From positions 1 through 64,000 of the IMG/VR virus record IMGVR_UViG_3300036715_001574: a stretch of DNA of 64,000 bases. The stretch is one strand, 5' to 3'. The DNA is from a virus. This document shows, piece by piece, positions 8,675-18,032 of the stretch (its first letter is position 1; each line of letters starts with the position of its first letter). The notes under the pieces were generated by a model. It saw nothing but the letters and a program-made list of their open reading frames with translations. It had not been told where the DNA came from and searched no databases. The translations under genes and the position numbers were made by a program.

Positions 8675-9505
8675 CTATTTATATTTATTTTTAATGCCAC
8701 TAGCAGTAGAATAAGTCTTAATTATGTTATTTGGTTTATTTATAAAATGTTTATTCATTACTTCTACATTTTTAATGTCGTCATCTGAAAATCCAATAGT
8801 TGGTTGCTCTGGTATAAAGTTATTTGATATATCATTTTTAATAAACGCTCTTTTATTTAACTTATTAGCCATTTTTCTAATATAGGAAGCAAATTTTTCC
8901 ATATCACGAACTTTAGCCTCTTCAGGATTAACCGCACCTGACTCATCACCAAAAGACACTGGATAGTACTTATTTAGGTTCAAATACGACTTAATTAATT
9001 CATCATCACTTATATCATTTTCACCGACAAACGTCCTGTATTTTTTAAGGTTTTTAACTAGTTGATTTTTATCAATCCCATTAAATCCGTTGATAATATA
9101 ATTATAAACAGCTTGTTTTAAAATATTTGGGTTATGACCTCTTGCAGTAATTATTGAAAAAATTGAACCATTATTAATGGCTTCTTTAAAATCATCGAAA
9201 GCTGGTCCAACATTTGCCATCATAGCGTCAACTAAAAAATCTTTATCACCTTCGGTTCGAAAATTTTTAAATGGATTTTTACCAAACCCAACAATAATTT
9301 CTCCATTATATTTAAAATTTTTTTTCCCAATTTTCTCCCTATGTTTTGCAAAATCATTAGTATTCATACCAATTTCGTCACCGTCTTCAGTTTTTACTAT
9401 TATTTTGGTTGGCATGTGGACAATATTGTCATCCCAATCAAACGCGTAATATTTCATGTCTGGAGTTCCTTCTTCTTTAAATCCTTCTCTAAGTTGTCCT
9501 TTCAT
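8675..9505 (-). CDS. HAD-like hydrolase or phosphatase between sheath and tube
   Basis: The 276-residue protein has HAD-fold marks: motif I YAFDWDDNIV (residues about 19-28, DxD), motif II SIITARGH, and a late acidic motif GFSDDD. The exact substrate cannot be told; phage HAD proteins include nucleotide and polynucleotide 3' phosphatases. The N-terminus (MKGQLREGFKEEG) could be an extension, with Met17 (9457) as an alternative start right before motif I. The position between sheath and tube is notable because no T4 gene lies there. The HAD fold is well supported; the role is unknown. Confidence 0.7.
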   Translation of the reverse strand: MKGQLREGFKEEGTPDMKYYAFDWDDNIVHMPTKIIVKTEDGDEIGMNTNDFAKHREKIGKKNFKYNGEIIVGFGKNPFKNFRTEGDKDFLVDAMMANVGPAFDDFKEAINNGSIFSIITARGHNPNILKQAVYNYIINGFNGIDKNQLVKNLKKYRTFVGENDISDDELIKSYLNLNKYYPVSFGDESGAVNPEEAKVRDMEKFASYIRKMANKLNKRAFIKNDISNNFIPEQPTIGFSDDDIKNVEVMNKHFINKPNNIIKTYSTASGIKNKYK

Positions 9506-9516
9506 AATTAGATAAT

Positions 9517-9538
9517 ACGGGGCAGTTATATACCCCGT
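9517..9538 (-). other. GC-rich hairpin between sheath and HAD genes
   Basis: ACGGGG and CCCCGT form a 6-bp stem with a 10-base loop in the 41-base gap after the sheath stop. It stands out in an AT-rich genome. No T run follows, so RNA processing, mRNA protection or partial termination is more likely than a strong terminator. Confidence 0.5.
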
Positions 9539-9546
9539 TAATTTTG

Positions 9547-12500
9547 TTAAATATTTTCAAATGAAGCCCCTGTTGGTGTAATTAAGAATTCAATATCTAT
9601 AAATTCTAACGCCCTTGTAGGTTTTAAATAAATTTTACCTGTTAATGTGTTTCTGTCTAAATCTTCAGGTGAAGACGAAACAGTTACACGGAAATCATAT
9701 AAACCTCTATCTCTTCTAATTGAATCCAAAATAGGATTAACACTATCCAAGAATTGTTGTCTAACAACTTGGTCGTTTTGTTCAAATAATAATCTTACAG
9801 CTACTGCGGAAATTAACTTACGAGCTTGAAGTAACAATCTTCTCACATTCAATCTATTAAGTGCTGAGTCAGCAACTTGTAATGTTTTATTACCCCAAAT
9901 TACAGTTCCAACATCAGAGAAAGTTGCTATAGGATTTATTCTACCTTGATATAGTACATCTCTGTCGGTTTGTGTAAGTTTTTGTCTCGCCTTAATAGAG
10001 TTTACAAGTCCTCTAGTATAACCCGCAGATGCAAACCAAGGGAATGAAATGTTATCGGTTAAAGCTAAGTTTCTACAAACCTCACCTGTCGGAGGTAAAT
10101 AAATTTGTGTGTTATTAACAGTATCTCTTGTTAAAATCCAAGGGAAATAAGTTGCAGTATAGTTAGAGTCAATTCCTGTATTATTTAAATTGTCAACTGA
10201 TTCTTGAGGGTAAATAATGTCTAAAGGATTTGTTCCGTCTGGAGTATACATTCTATAATCAGGTGTGGTACAAATATAAACCGAATCCGCTCTTGAAAAT
10301 TGAATCATGTCTATCGCTTCCTCAACAAGGTTTGAGTTATTTACGTAGTCAATACTTGCACTTGCAAATATATTAATGTTAGTTGATTCTGGATTTGCAA
10401 ATGATAGAATACCAAGTAAATATGCGTAGTAGTCAGTATTCGCAAAATCTTGAGTATTGTTCTGAACCACAATTCTTTTAAACAATCCATCACCTGTTGC
10501 GGTTGGATATCTTGATGAAGGTGCAGTACCCGCCAAATAACCCGCAGCTCCTAATTGAAATCTATCTTCGTTAGTTCTCCACTCTCTATAAATGTCCCAA
10601 CCATCAAACCCACCAGCAAAACATAGTGTGTATTTTCTTGAATATATGAAATAATACGGATTTTCTTGTGTTTCTGGGTCACTTCTAAATTCAGCAGTAC
10701 CACATTCAAAAGCTGTTTGACCACTTGTCATTGATGTGTTAGCAATTGATACAACAGTTGCTCCTGAGTCCATATGGAAACCTTTACTAGTGTAATTCCA
10801 TTTAAATGAGTCAGTTGCCAAAGCCCAATTTGATTGAGGGTTTTGTTTTCCTTTATAAGTTAAAAATGACTCATCAATTCCATACTGTGTTGAGAACCCT
10901 AAATATGTTCTTCTTATAACATCTCCAGGAGATTCAACAGTATTTGAGCCACCAATAGGTGTTCCAAATGGTGGGTTAGCAATAACTTCTCCAGGGTAAT
11001 TATATTTTATTTTATATTTTGGATATGGTGATGGGTAAACCGAAGCGTCTTCATATTCTCTTTGTGTGTAACCACGGAAACCACAAGGTAGTGAGTCAAT
11101 TGGGTATTCATCTGCCATTTCAACCATAACATATCTTGAAATTAAGGCAAATTCACCATTAGATGAACCTATTTTTTTTCCAATAAAGTTATTTGATGCT
11201 GGGTCCATATTACAATTTGTGAATTTTTCAATTACAACTGGATTTGAGTCAGAGTCATAAAAATTTCTAATCATAACATCAAACGACATATTATTGTACG
11301 ATAAGTTAGCGATTGAAATTTTAACTTCAGTATTTGCATCATTTCCATCGGAAATTGATATGAATTTAAATAAATTATAAACTTGGTTACCTCTTAATTC
11401 AGAAACCAAATAAGGTGTTTCAGGTGATTGGTATTTTTCTAAATTCCAAGCAATTGATTGACTTGATTGACTTCTAGCGTCAGGTAGCGCAATTAAATCA
11501 CAATTTAATCCACGGATATAATTTTGACTATAAGCATAATTCAAACTTCCCTGATAAAGTTCTTCAACATAAATAGGAACCGCGTATCTTGATTTACCAA
11601 AATTATCAACACCTAATACTTTTGTAATATATTTTGACGAAGATGCACTTAATGACGTTTCAAATGAAAATGTTTTATTATCATTTGTTAAACCCGATAA
11701 TAAAAAAGATGAATAAGGTGATTCTGTAATACCTGAATATTGTCCAGTACAAACTATTTGTAAATTATTTGGAACCCAAGTATTATTATTATTGTAATCA
11801 ATACCAACCTCATAAACTGGACCATGGTCATTACTTCCGGCACTATTAACATAATTACAAATACCTCGTGAACGAATAGTACCAACAACCATATTATTGA
11901 AGTCAGTGTACGCCATACCTGTAAAATTAACGGAAGCTCCAGAAATAGTGACAGTAAAATTAGAATCCACAGTATTAATAACATTATCAATAACATAATA
12001 AAAAGAATAACCTGAATAATTGTTTCCTGAAGAAATATTAAAATTAGCATAAAGCCAAGGGTCGTTTGACGACGCAGATAAATCATTTTCTTCTAAGATA
12101 GGTACACAATCATATGGAGTTATTACATTAGGTCTTCCATATGTAAGATAATAATTGTCATCATAAAGTATTGAACCATATATAACTGATGTTGTTGCAG
12201 AAAGTGATGTCGTATTTACAATCTCACTTAAATAATTGTTAAAGTCGGTTTGTATTGTAGATGTTGAACCGTCTTGTAATTTATATTGTTTATTTAATTG
12301 AACTTGGTTTGGTAATGACCCACTTGCAATTCCAAATGTACCTCCCGATGATGTACCAGTAAACGTTGCGGTAAAAGCTACGGGATTTGATGGTGCAGAA
12401 ATAGTTGTTGGGTCAACATTAGCAACTAATGAAAGACTCCAAGATGGTCCTGCGTCATATCCAGACAATCCTAAAATTCTTGTTACAAACAATTGATTTG

Positions 12501-12768
12501 ATTGTTGTAAATATGATTTGGCAATATACGCCGCCTCATATTTTGGTATCTGAGTACCATAAAATTTAACGGGCTCTGTTCCACCAAAATATGATTGGAA
12601 TTCGTCAAAATTTGTTATGAATACTGGTTCAAATGCTGGACCTTTTAAAGTTTCTCCAACAAGGCCTAAAGTTGTTACCCCCACACTTTGGGCGATAAAT
12701 GATAAGTCGGTTTCCGATGTGTACACTCCAGGTGATACAAATACTTTTTGATTTGCTTGTGCTGCCAT
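9547..12768 (-). CDS. Tail sheath protein (gp18-like)
   Basis: The 1073-residue protein starts with VFVSPGVYTSETDLSF, the typical sheath N-terminus (SPGVY-x-x-E), followed by the GLVGETLKGPAFEP strand-turn. The C-terminal part has LNRLNVRRLLLQARKLI, QNDQVVRQQFLDSVNPIL and GLYDFRVTVSS, the conserved sheath C-terminal domain that forms the contractile mesh. It is much longer than T4 gp18 (659 residues); the extra length is in the middle, probably surface-exposed insertion domains. It contracts around the tube on infection. It shares a divergent start region with the small plus-strand gene at 12889. Confidence 0.95.
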   Translation of the reverse strand: MAAQANQKVFVSPGVYTSETDLSFIAQSVGVTTLGLVGETLKGPAFEPVFITNFDEFQSYFGGTEPVKFYGTQIPKYEAAYIAKSYLQQSNQLFVTRILGLSGYDAGPSWSLSLVANVDPTTISAPSNPVAFTATFTGTSSGGTFGIASGSLPNQVQLNKQYKLQDGSTSTIQTDFNNYLSEIVNTTSLSATTSVIYGSILYDDNYYLTYGRPNVITPYDCVPILEENDLSASSNDPWLYANFNISSGNNYSGYSFYYVIDNVINTVDSNFTVTISGASVNFTGMAYTDFNNMVVGTIRSRGICNYVNSAGSNDHGPVYEVGIDYNNNNTWVPNNLQIVCTGQYSGITESPYSSFLLSGLTNDNKTFSFETSLSASSSKYITKVLGVDNFGKSRYAVPIYVEELYQGSLNYAYSQNYIRGLNCDLIALPDARSQSSQSIAWNLEKYQSPETPYLVSELRGNQVYNLFKFISISDGNDANTEVKISIANLSYNNMSFDVMIRNFYDSDSNPVVIEKFTNCNMDPASNNFIGKKIGSSNGEFALISRYVMVEMADEYPIDSLPCGFRGYTQREYEDASVYPSPYPKYKIKYNYPGEVIANPPFGTPIGGSNTVESPGDVIRRTYLGFSTQYGIDESFLTYKGKQNPQSNWALATDSFKWNYTSKGFHMDSGATVVSIANTSMTSGQTAFECGTAEFRSDPETQENPYYFIYSRKYTLCFAGGFDGWDIYREWRTNEDRFQLGAAGYLAGTAPSSRYPTATGDGLFKRIVVQNNTQDFANTDYYAYLLGILSFANPESTNINIFASASIDYVNNSNLVEEAIDMIQFSRADSVYICTTPDYRMYTPDGTNPLDIIYPQESVDNLNNTGIDSNYTATYFPWILTRDTVNNTQIYLPPTGEVCRNLALTDNISFPWFASAGYTRGLVNSIKARQKLTQTDRDVLYQGRINPIATFSDVGTVIWGNKTLQVADSALNRLNVRRLLLQARKLISAVAVRLLFEQNDQVVRQQFLDSVNPILDSIRRDRGLYDFRVTVSSSPEDLDRNTLTGKIYLKPTRALEFIDIEFLITPTGASFENI

Positions 12769-12801
12769 TATTAAATTATTCTGTTACAGATTTATTTTAT
12801 T

Positions 12802-12854
12802 GATAAATATTAGAGTTTTTATGAAAAAACTTTACTTTTAGATAAGTATTTATA
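12802..12854. promoter_or_regulatory. Divergent TATTTAT motifs between sheath and RHH genes
   Basis: The minus strand reads TATTTATC at 12802-12809, 34 bases before the sheath start. The plus strand reads TATTTATA at 12847-12854, 35 bases before the start at 12889. The two face away from each other, each toward its own gene. Confidence 0.45.
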
Positions 12855-12888
12855 AAGAGTATGAATAAATACTGCTTTTTTTCTACCT

Positions 12889-13050
12889 ATGAATCCGAAA
12901 AAAGAAATAAAAAACATCAAAATATCTCCTGAATCACACGATATTTTAAAAAAATATTGTGATAAACGGGGAATAAAAATTTACAAATTTTTAGAAAATT
13001 TAATTATAGAAAAATGTAAAGAAAAGAAAGACATTTATGGGGAAAATTAA
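12889..13050 (+). CDS. Small ribbon-helix-helix-like DNA-binding protein
   Basis: The 53-codon frame starts at ATG 12889 and ends at TAA 13048. The product begins with a basic stretch, then IKISPESHDILKKYCDKRG, followed by a hydrophobic helix KFLENLIIEKC. The pattern (short beta strand with alternating residues, SPE-x-H, helix, Gly turn, helix) is that of Arc/CopG/MetJ-type repressors. It lies on the opposite strand from all its neighbours, with its own TATTTATA motif, and its stop overlaps the end of the convergent gene by 4 bases. A regulator of the adjacent sheath promoter is an attractive inference. Confidence 0.65.
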   Translation: MNPKKEIKNIKISPESHDILKKYCDKRGIKIYKFLENLIIEKCKEKKDIYGEN

Positions 13051-14090
13051 ATTAATTTATTTTCATATAGTATGTTTGATTCTTTAGTATTGTCATTTTT
13101 TGTAACTTCTATAGTTAAAATATCGTTTGTTGTAATCTCAATTTTTTGAAGGTCGCTCCCATAATAATCATTATTAATATATACATCAAAAGTATCAACA
13201 TTACTTGTTGAAAGTAAATTCATATTTGAGCTAAATTCAATAACATCTGTTAAACTTGTATTGCCCGAAACAAATAAAAACGGAGTTTCAAAATTATCAG
13301 GGTTTTTAGGATATTTGTTTATTCTTTTTTTTCTTGTCGCTGTGTTCATTTCAATTAATTGAGTTACTCTTTGAATTGCTGGTTTTACTTCAAATTCTTC
13401 TTCATCTATTAAATAACCCAACATAGTAAACTCATAATTTTGGACGTAATATTTTCTAGATTCCATACTTAATTGAGATTCGTCGGAAATGTTGGCTAAT
13501 ATAATTGGTATGTATTGACCTTTAATAAATGTATATGCTTGTTTTGACGAAAATGTTTGCATCACAATCTTATTAAGTTGATTTAACTCTCTCATTCTAT
13601 TACAAATAATTTTTACATTATATGTAATATCTACAGGAACTGGTTGTGGAATTGTATAAATATCCATTCCTTGTTCGTTTCCATTCCAAGTTGGTACCGA
13701 AGCATAATAAAATTGTTTTCTGTTTGGTATTGTATATTGAAGTGATGGATTTGTACCATACTTAACTTCAGGAGTCCTAACGACAGTAATGAATGGGGGT
13801 GTTGGATTATAGTCAACATCCACAAATTTCCAAGTTTCTAAATATTGTGTCCAATTTTGAGTTGTGATTATAATATCTAACAATGGAACTATTTTACCTG
13901 AGGTAACAACTTTAAGTTTATCTTTAACAAATTCAAGCATACCCTTATCCAAATCCGCATGTAATACTGATTTGGGTAAATAAGTTCCATCGTCTTTAAT
14001 ATATTCTAAAAGTTGTTCTCTCCTTTCAGATAAAACTTTTTTTGGTACTAAAGGTAATGTTGGTTTAACTATTGTTCTTGGTAGTGGCAT
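13047..14090 (-). CDS. Tail sheath stabiliser/terminator (gp15-like)
   Basis: The 347-residue protein has a central region with VPVDITYNVKIICNRMRELN, a long helix, then KGQYIPIILANISDESQ and YYVQNYEFTMLGYLIDEEEF. This arrangement (P-x-x-I-x-Y-x-x-I, RM-x-E-x-x, then a P-x-x-L-x-x-I-x-DES stretch and FT-x-x-GYLID) resembles the gp15-type tail terminator family. The order neck, this gene, sheath matches T4 14-15-18. It would cap the sheath and tube and join the tail to the head. The C-terminal 80 residues have no clear counterpart. The assignment is mostly by synteny and motif. Confidence 0.55.
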   Translation of the reverse strand: MPLPRTIVKPTLPLVPKKVLSERREQLLEYIKDDGTYLPKSVLHADLDKGMLEFVKDKLKVVTSGKIVPLLDIIITTQNWTQYLETWKFVDVDYNPTPPFITVVRTPEVKYGTNPSLQYTIPNRKQFYYASVPTWNGNEQGMDIYTIPQPVPVDITYNVKIICNRMRELNQLNKIVMQTFSSKQAYTFIKGQYIPIILANISDESQLSMESRKYYVQNYEFTMLGYLIDEEEFEVKPAIQRVTQLIEMNTATRKKRINKYPKNPDNFETPFLFVSGNTSLTDVIEFSSNMNLLSTSNVDTFDVYINNDYYGSDLQKIEITTNDILTIEVTKNDNTKESNILYENKLI

Positions 14091-14102
14091 GTTATTATTT
14101 TA

Positions 14103-14627
14103 TTATAATCCGTTAAATTCGTCAGGACTTACATATGTTGCAACAATCGTTCTATAGAATGGTTTATATCCACCGTAAGTGTGTTTAGTGTCAGACACAA
14201 CATATCCGTCATCACTAATGGAATAGTATCTGACTTTAGACTCTGTTTCATAATATCCAAGGTAATCCCCCATCCAAATCTCAACACCTAAGTCATCAAG
14301 TTGTTTTTGATAAATTGAGAACTTTAAATTTCCAGGTTCTTGTATTTCAACTTTAGAACTACCGTATAACTTATTAGTTGGTGCCATAACTTGAACTAAA
14401 CCTTTTAATTCAATAGGAGCCATAAATTGTATCCCATCTTCTAAAACTTCACCGTAAACATCGTCTTTTTTTGTTTTATACCTATCAATACGATACAACA
14501 CAACGGTAAAATTCATATCACCCTCAAGCCATTCTTGTCCCATATCAATATCAAGGTCAAAATCTTCATTACCAAAAAATTTGCCTAATCTTGTAACTGG
14601 AACTAACTTTTCTAATGTCCGTTTCAT
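14103..14627 (-). CDS. Neck/head completion protein (gp14-like)
   Basis: The 174-residue protein includes FTVVLYRIDRYKTKKDDVYG, a YGE strand, GLVQVMAPTNKLYG, and a later GDYLGYY with YSISDDGYVVSDTKHTYGG. Such proteins occur in T4-like genomes between gp13 and gp15, where they form the neck. It ends 13 bases before the gp15-like gene and shares a divergent region with the helicase. A TATTTATC motif sits 6 bases before its ATG, so a leaderless transcript is possible. Identity as gp14-like rests on position and overall pattern. Confidence 0.5.
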   Translation of the reverse strand: MKRTLEKLVPVTRLGKFFGNEDFDLDIDMGQEWLEGDMNFTVVLYRIDRYKTKKDDVYGEVLEDGIQFMAPIELKGLVQVMAPTNKLYGSSKVEIQEPGNLKFSIYQKQLDDLGVEIWMGDYLGYYETESKVRYYSISDDGYVVSDTKHTYGGYKPFYRTIVATYVSPDEFNGL

Positions 14628-14632
14628 ATATT

Positions 14633-14640
14633 GATAAATA
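14633..14640 (-). promoter_or_regulatory. TATTTATC motif 6 bases before neck gene
   Basis: The minus strand reads TATTTATC only 6 bases from the start codon. If it acts as a -10 element, the transcript would begin at or next to the ATG. Confidence 0.4.
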
Positions 14641-14682
14641 CTTAAAGTTTTATTATATTTTAAATAAGTTTATTAATATTAA

Positions 14683-16437
14683 ATGAGTAACGTTAGTTTA
14701 GAATCAAAGGCAATGTCCATTCTTGAGTCATATGAGGGTGGCAATAACTATATCTTGGAATTAAAACGTAAATCACAGGTTAATAGAAAATTTTATCCAA
14801 CAAGGAGCCAATCAGAATACATTATCAATTTTCACAATAAACAACCAAAAGTTGCAAAGAAATGGGTAATCCTTGACACATACTTTGCTCAGAAATTAGC
14901 CGACGACAAATTATATACCGAAATCCCCCAAAAAGTTTGGGTTGAGAAGTTATTAGCTGATAAAGAAAAGGCTTACCACATTTGGGGTAAGGTTTTTGAA
15001 AATGAAGAACTTCACGATTTTTGGTTACCAAAGGCCGCAATTATCAAAGACAATTCAGTTAAAGATGTGGTAATTGATTATTCAAAATATTCTCATCGTC
15101 CACCACTTGAACATCAAAAAGAAGCAATTCAAAAATTAGTTGAGAATAAAAAGTTTATCCTTGCCGATGATATGGGTCTTGGTAAAACAACCTCAACAAT
15201 TATCGCCGCGTTAGAATCAAATTCAAAAAAAGTATTAATTATTTGTCCTGCAACATTAAAAATTAACTGGAAACGTGAGATTGAAAATTACTCGGACAAA
15301 TCAATCTACATTGCAGAAAGTAAAAATTTCAGTACCGAAGCTGATTTTGTAATCATAAACTACGACATAATTAAAAATTTCCATGACCCTAAAAAGAAAA
15401 ACGAATCTCAAGTCCTTGCGTCCAACTTTGATTTAGTTATTATCGATGAAGCCCATTATATTAGGAATGGTACGGCGCAGAGGACGAAACTAATCAATGA
15501 TATTGTCAAAAATACCGAAAGACTTTGGTTGTTAACGGGTACACCAATGACATCACGGCCAATCGATTATTTTAATTTATTAAGTATAATTGATTCTCCT
15601 GTTGCAAAGAATTGGATGGCATACGCTATCCGTTATTGTTCTGGATACCAATTTAATGTTGGGGGAAGAAAGATTTGGAATGTAACAGGGGCGTCAAACT
15701 TGGAAGAGTTAAGAGACCGAACCTTAGGTTTAACATTAAGAAGATTAAAAGAAAATGTTCTTGATTTACCCGATAAGATTATCACACCTGTTTACCTAAG
15801 ATTGAAATCAAAATTATATGAAAATGTTATGGGAGAATACTATGATTGGTATGACAAGAACCCTGACGAATCCAAATCATTAACCGTTCAATTTTCAAAG
15901 TTAACAAAAATTAGACAAATTATTGCCGATGAAAAAATTGAACAAACTATTGAACTAGCGGAAAATATTCTTGAGCAAGATAAGAAAGTAATCATTTTCT
16001 GTAATTTCACCGATTCGTTAAATAAAATTACAGAACATTTTGGTAAAGCTGCAGTTAAACTTGATGGTTCTATGTCAAAACCCAACAGACAAAACTCCGT
16101 TGACCAATTCCAAGATAACCCCAAGATTAAAGTCTTTGTAGGTAATATTAAAGCGGCTGGTGTCGGTATAACATTAACTGCTGCTGAAGCTGTTATTATG
16201 AATGACTTATCATTCCTTCCATCAGACCACGCCCAAGCTGAAGACCGAGCTTATCGTTACGGTCAAAAAAATAACGTTTTGGTTTATTATCCAATATTCG
16301 AAAATACAATCGAAGGTATCATCTACGATATCCTAAACAACAAAAAACAAGTCATTGCAACTGTAATGGGAGACAACCAACATCCAGCAGATGCTGCAGA
16401 AGAAATCCTACAAAGAATTAATGAATTGAGATATTAA
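14683..16437 (+). CDS. SNF2-family DNA helicase/translocase
   Basis: The 584-residue protein carries all main SF2/SNF2 motifs: Q-like HQKEAIQ (144-150), Walker A MGLGKTT (164-170), IICPATLKINW (motif Ia region), DEAH (255-258), LLTGTP (283-288), and C-terminal GVGITLTAAE and QAEDRAYRYGQ (motif VI). The RYGQK form of motif VI marks it as SNF2-type, close to HARP/SMARCAL1-like annealing helicases. In T4-like phages a helicase of similar role (UvsW) reverses forks and controls origin use. It is divergently arranged from the neck gene and followed by the SOD fusion gene 41 bases later. Confidence 0.92.
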   Translation: MSNVSLESKAMSILESYEGGNNYILELKRKSQVNRKFYPTRSQSEYIINFHNKQPKVAKKWVILDTYFAQKLADDKLYTEIPQKVWVEKLLADKEKAYHIWGKVFENEELHDFWLPKAAIIKDNSVKDVVIDYSKYSHRPPLEHQKEAIQKLVENKKFILADDMGLGKTTSTIIAALESNSKKVLIICPATLKINWKREIENYSDKSIYIAESKNFSTEADFVIINYDIIKNFHDPKKKNESQVLASNFDLVIIDEAHYIRNGTAQRTKLINDIVKNTERLWLLTGTPMTSRPIDYFNLLSIIDSPVAKNWMAYAIRYCSGYQFNVGGRKIWNVTGASNLEELRDRTLGLTLRRLKENVLDLPDKIITPVYLRLKSKLYENVMGEYYDWYDKNPDESKSLTVQFSKLTKIRQIIADEKIEQTIELAENILEQDKKVIIFCNFTDSLNKITEHFGKAAVKLDGSMSKPNRQNSVDQFQDNPKIKVFVGNIKAAGVGITLTAAEAVIMNDLSFLPSDHAQAEDRAYRYGQKNNVLVYYPIFENTIEGIIYDILNNKKQVIATVMGDNQHPADAAEEILQRINELRY

Positions 16438-16449
16438 CAAAGAACGGAT

Positions 16450-16457
16450 TATTTATA
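16450..16457 (+). promoter_or_regulatory. TATTTATA motif upstream of SOD-fusion gene
   Basis: TATTTATA lies 22 bases before the ATG at 16479, in the 41-base gap after the helicase stop. Confidence 0.4.
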
Positions 16458-16478
16458 TATAACGGATAATCCAATACT

Positions 16479-18008
16479 ATGAAAAAAACAGAAGAGAAAA
16501 TCCAACAATTAGAGTTACAGATACTTGAAAATCACGTAACCAAAGAAAAAGAGTTGTTGATTACAGAAATGAAAAAAATCGGAATAGAGAAACTACCTTA
16601 TTCCTACTCAGCCCTTAAACAATTTATTGACCCCGAAACCATGAGTTTCCATTACAATAAACATTACAAAGGGTATGTTGATAAACTAAACGACGCATTA
16701 TCAAAGAAAAAATACGGAGATTTAGATTTAGAAAAAATAATTAAAACAATCAGTCGTTTTGATAAGACAATTCGAAACAACGCAGGTGGAGCATTTAACC
16801 ACGCTTTGTTTTGGAATATGTTAACTCCCGAACCAAAAAAACTAACTGGTGAACTTTATACAAAAATCACCAAACAGTGGGGAACATTCACAAACTTTAA
16901 AAAAGAATTTGAAAAACAAGCCAAAGACCGTTTTGGTTCAGGTTGGGTCTGGTTAATTCTAACCTCTAATAACACTTTAAAGATTATGTCAACTCCAAAC
17001 CAAGATAATCCATTAATGAATGTGATTGAAGGTGGTGGGTTTCCATTGTTGGGGTTAGATTTATGGGAACACGCTTATTATTTGAAGTACCGAAATAAAA
17101 GAGACGAATACATAACAAACTTTTGGAAAGTTGTTAATTGGGAATTTGTAACTAAAATGTACGAAATGAGAGTTGAAACCAAAATAACAGAATCTACCAA
17201 AATGAAACAAATATTAAATGAAGGTAAATCTGAAATGTGTTCAAAATCTGATAACGAATTTTACAGAATGTTATTCAACGTAAATCAAGATATTAAATGG
17301 ACTTACATGAATGGTATCAATAGAATCCTCAAAGAAGTTTTTAATGAAAATTATATTGAAATTCCTCCAAATAATCAATTACCGGGTATTTATGATATTG
17401 AGGGACCTGGTAGGTCAGTAATTAATAAACTCAACACAAATTACACGGCATTTTGTATTTTATTAAAAGATTTAAATCAAGTTATTACAACTATACCAAA
17501 TAAAAAACCAATTGTTTTTACCGATAAAACTCCTGCAGAACAGAAAAAAGAAGTTGAGAGATTTGTAAATGCATTAGGACATTTTAAATATAGAATATTT
17601 GATAAACAAAGTTCAACATTTATTAATTTATTAAGAACCTTAACAGAAAAAAATAATGCAGGTGATAAAAGAGAACAAATTACGTTATCAATCCTTAAAA
17701 GATTTTTTGGTCAAAAAGCAAAAGTTGAGTTGGTTGGTGAGTTAGGAAACAAAAAAGATGCAATTCAAGGTGTTGATTTAGAAATATTTAAAGATGGTAA
17801 GTTACACACCGCACAAGTTAAACCATTTAGAGAAATGAAAAAAACTGAAAGTGGAATTGAATTGGAGGGTACCGCAAGTGTTAAATTATATAAAACGGAT
17901 TGGATGGTTTTTCAACGAGGAAAGAATGTTTTAGTGTTTGATAAAAAACCAAAAATTGTTGGTGGTAATTTTGTTTTTCCACTTGATTCACTTTTATATA
18001 GTATATAA
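16479..18008 (+). CDS. Superoxide dismutase fused to nuclease-like C-terminal domain
   Basis: Residues about 39-230 form a complete Fe/Mn superoxide dismutase: LPYSYSALKQFID, TMSFHYNKHYKGYV, NNAGGAFNHALFWN, FGSGWVWLI, TPNQDNPLM and GLDLWEHAYYLKY. The four metal ligands are present (His58, His108, Asp194, His198). Gly-Gly at 103-104 with Gln175 is the manganese-type signature. After a linker with KMKQILNE (a possible prohead-protease site at Glu248) come about 260 more residues with no SOD similarity. There, Glu399, Asp433 (GVDLEI) and AQVK (445-448) resemble a PD-(D/E)xK nuclease core. The first 38 residues are a charged coil. The frame is continuous across both parts, so this is a true fusion. 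Confidence 0.85.
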   Translation: MKKTEEKIQQLELQILENHVTKEKELLITEMKKIGIEKLPYSYSALKQFIDPETMSFHYNKHYKGYVDKLNDALSKKKYGDLDLEKIIKTISRFDKTIRNNAGGAFNHALFWNMLTPEPKKLTGELYTKITKQWGTFTNFKKEFEKQAKDRFGSGWVWLILTSNNTLKIMSTPNQDNPLMNVIEGGGFPLLGLDLWEHAYYLKYRNKRDEYITNFWKVVNWEFVTKMYEMRVETKITESTKMKQILNEGKSEMCSKSDNEFYRMLFNVNQDIKWTYMNGINRILKEVFNENYIEIPPNNQLPGIYDIEGPGRSVINKLNTNYTAFCILLKDLNQVITTIPNKKPIVFTDKTPAEQKKEVERFVNALGHFKYRIFDKQSSTFINLLRTLTEKNNAGDKREQITLSILKRFFGQKAKVELVGELGNKKDAIQGVDLEIFKDGKLHTAQVKPFREMKKTESGIELEGTASVKLYKTDWMVFQRGKNVLVFDKKPKIVGGNFVFPLDSLLYSI

Positions 18009-18020
18009 TAAACTAAACGA

Positions 18021-18028
18021 TATTTATT
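18021..18028 (+). promoter_or_regulatory. TATTTATT motif before gp13-like gene
   Basis: TATTTATT ends 5 bases before the ATG at 18033, in the 24-base gap after the SOD-fusion stop. It is another very short leader. Confidence 0.35.
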
Positions 18029-18032
18029 AGAT

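Noticed and set aside
9517-9538. Terminator between sheath and HAD genes
   Set aside because: The stem is GC-rich, but no T run follows on the minus strand. It is reported as a hairpin only.
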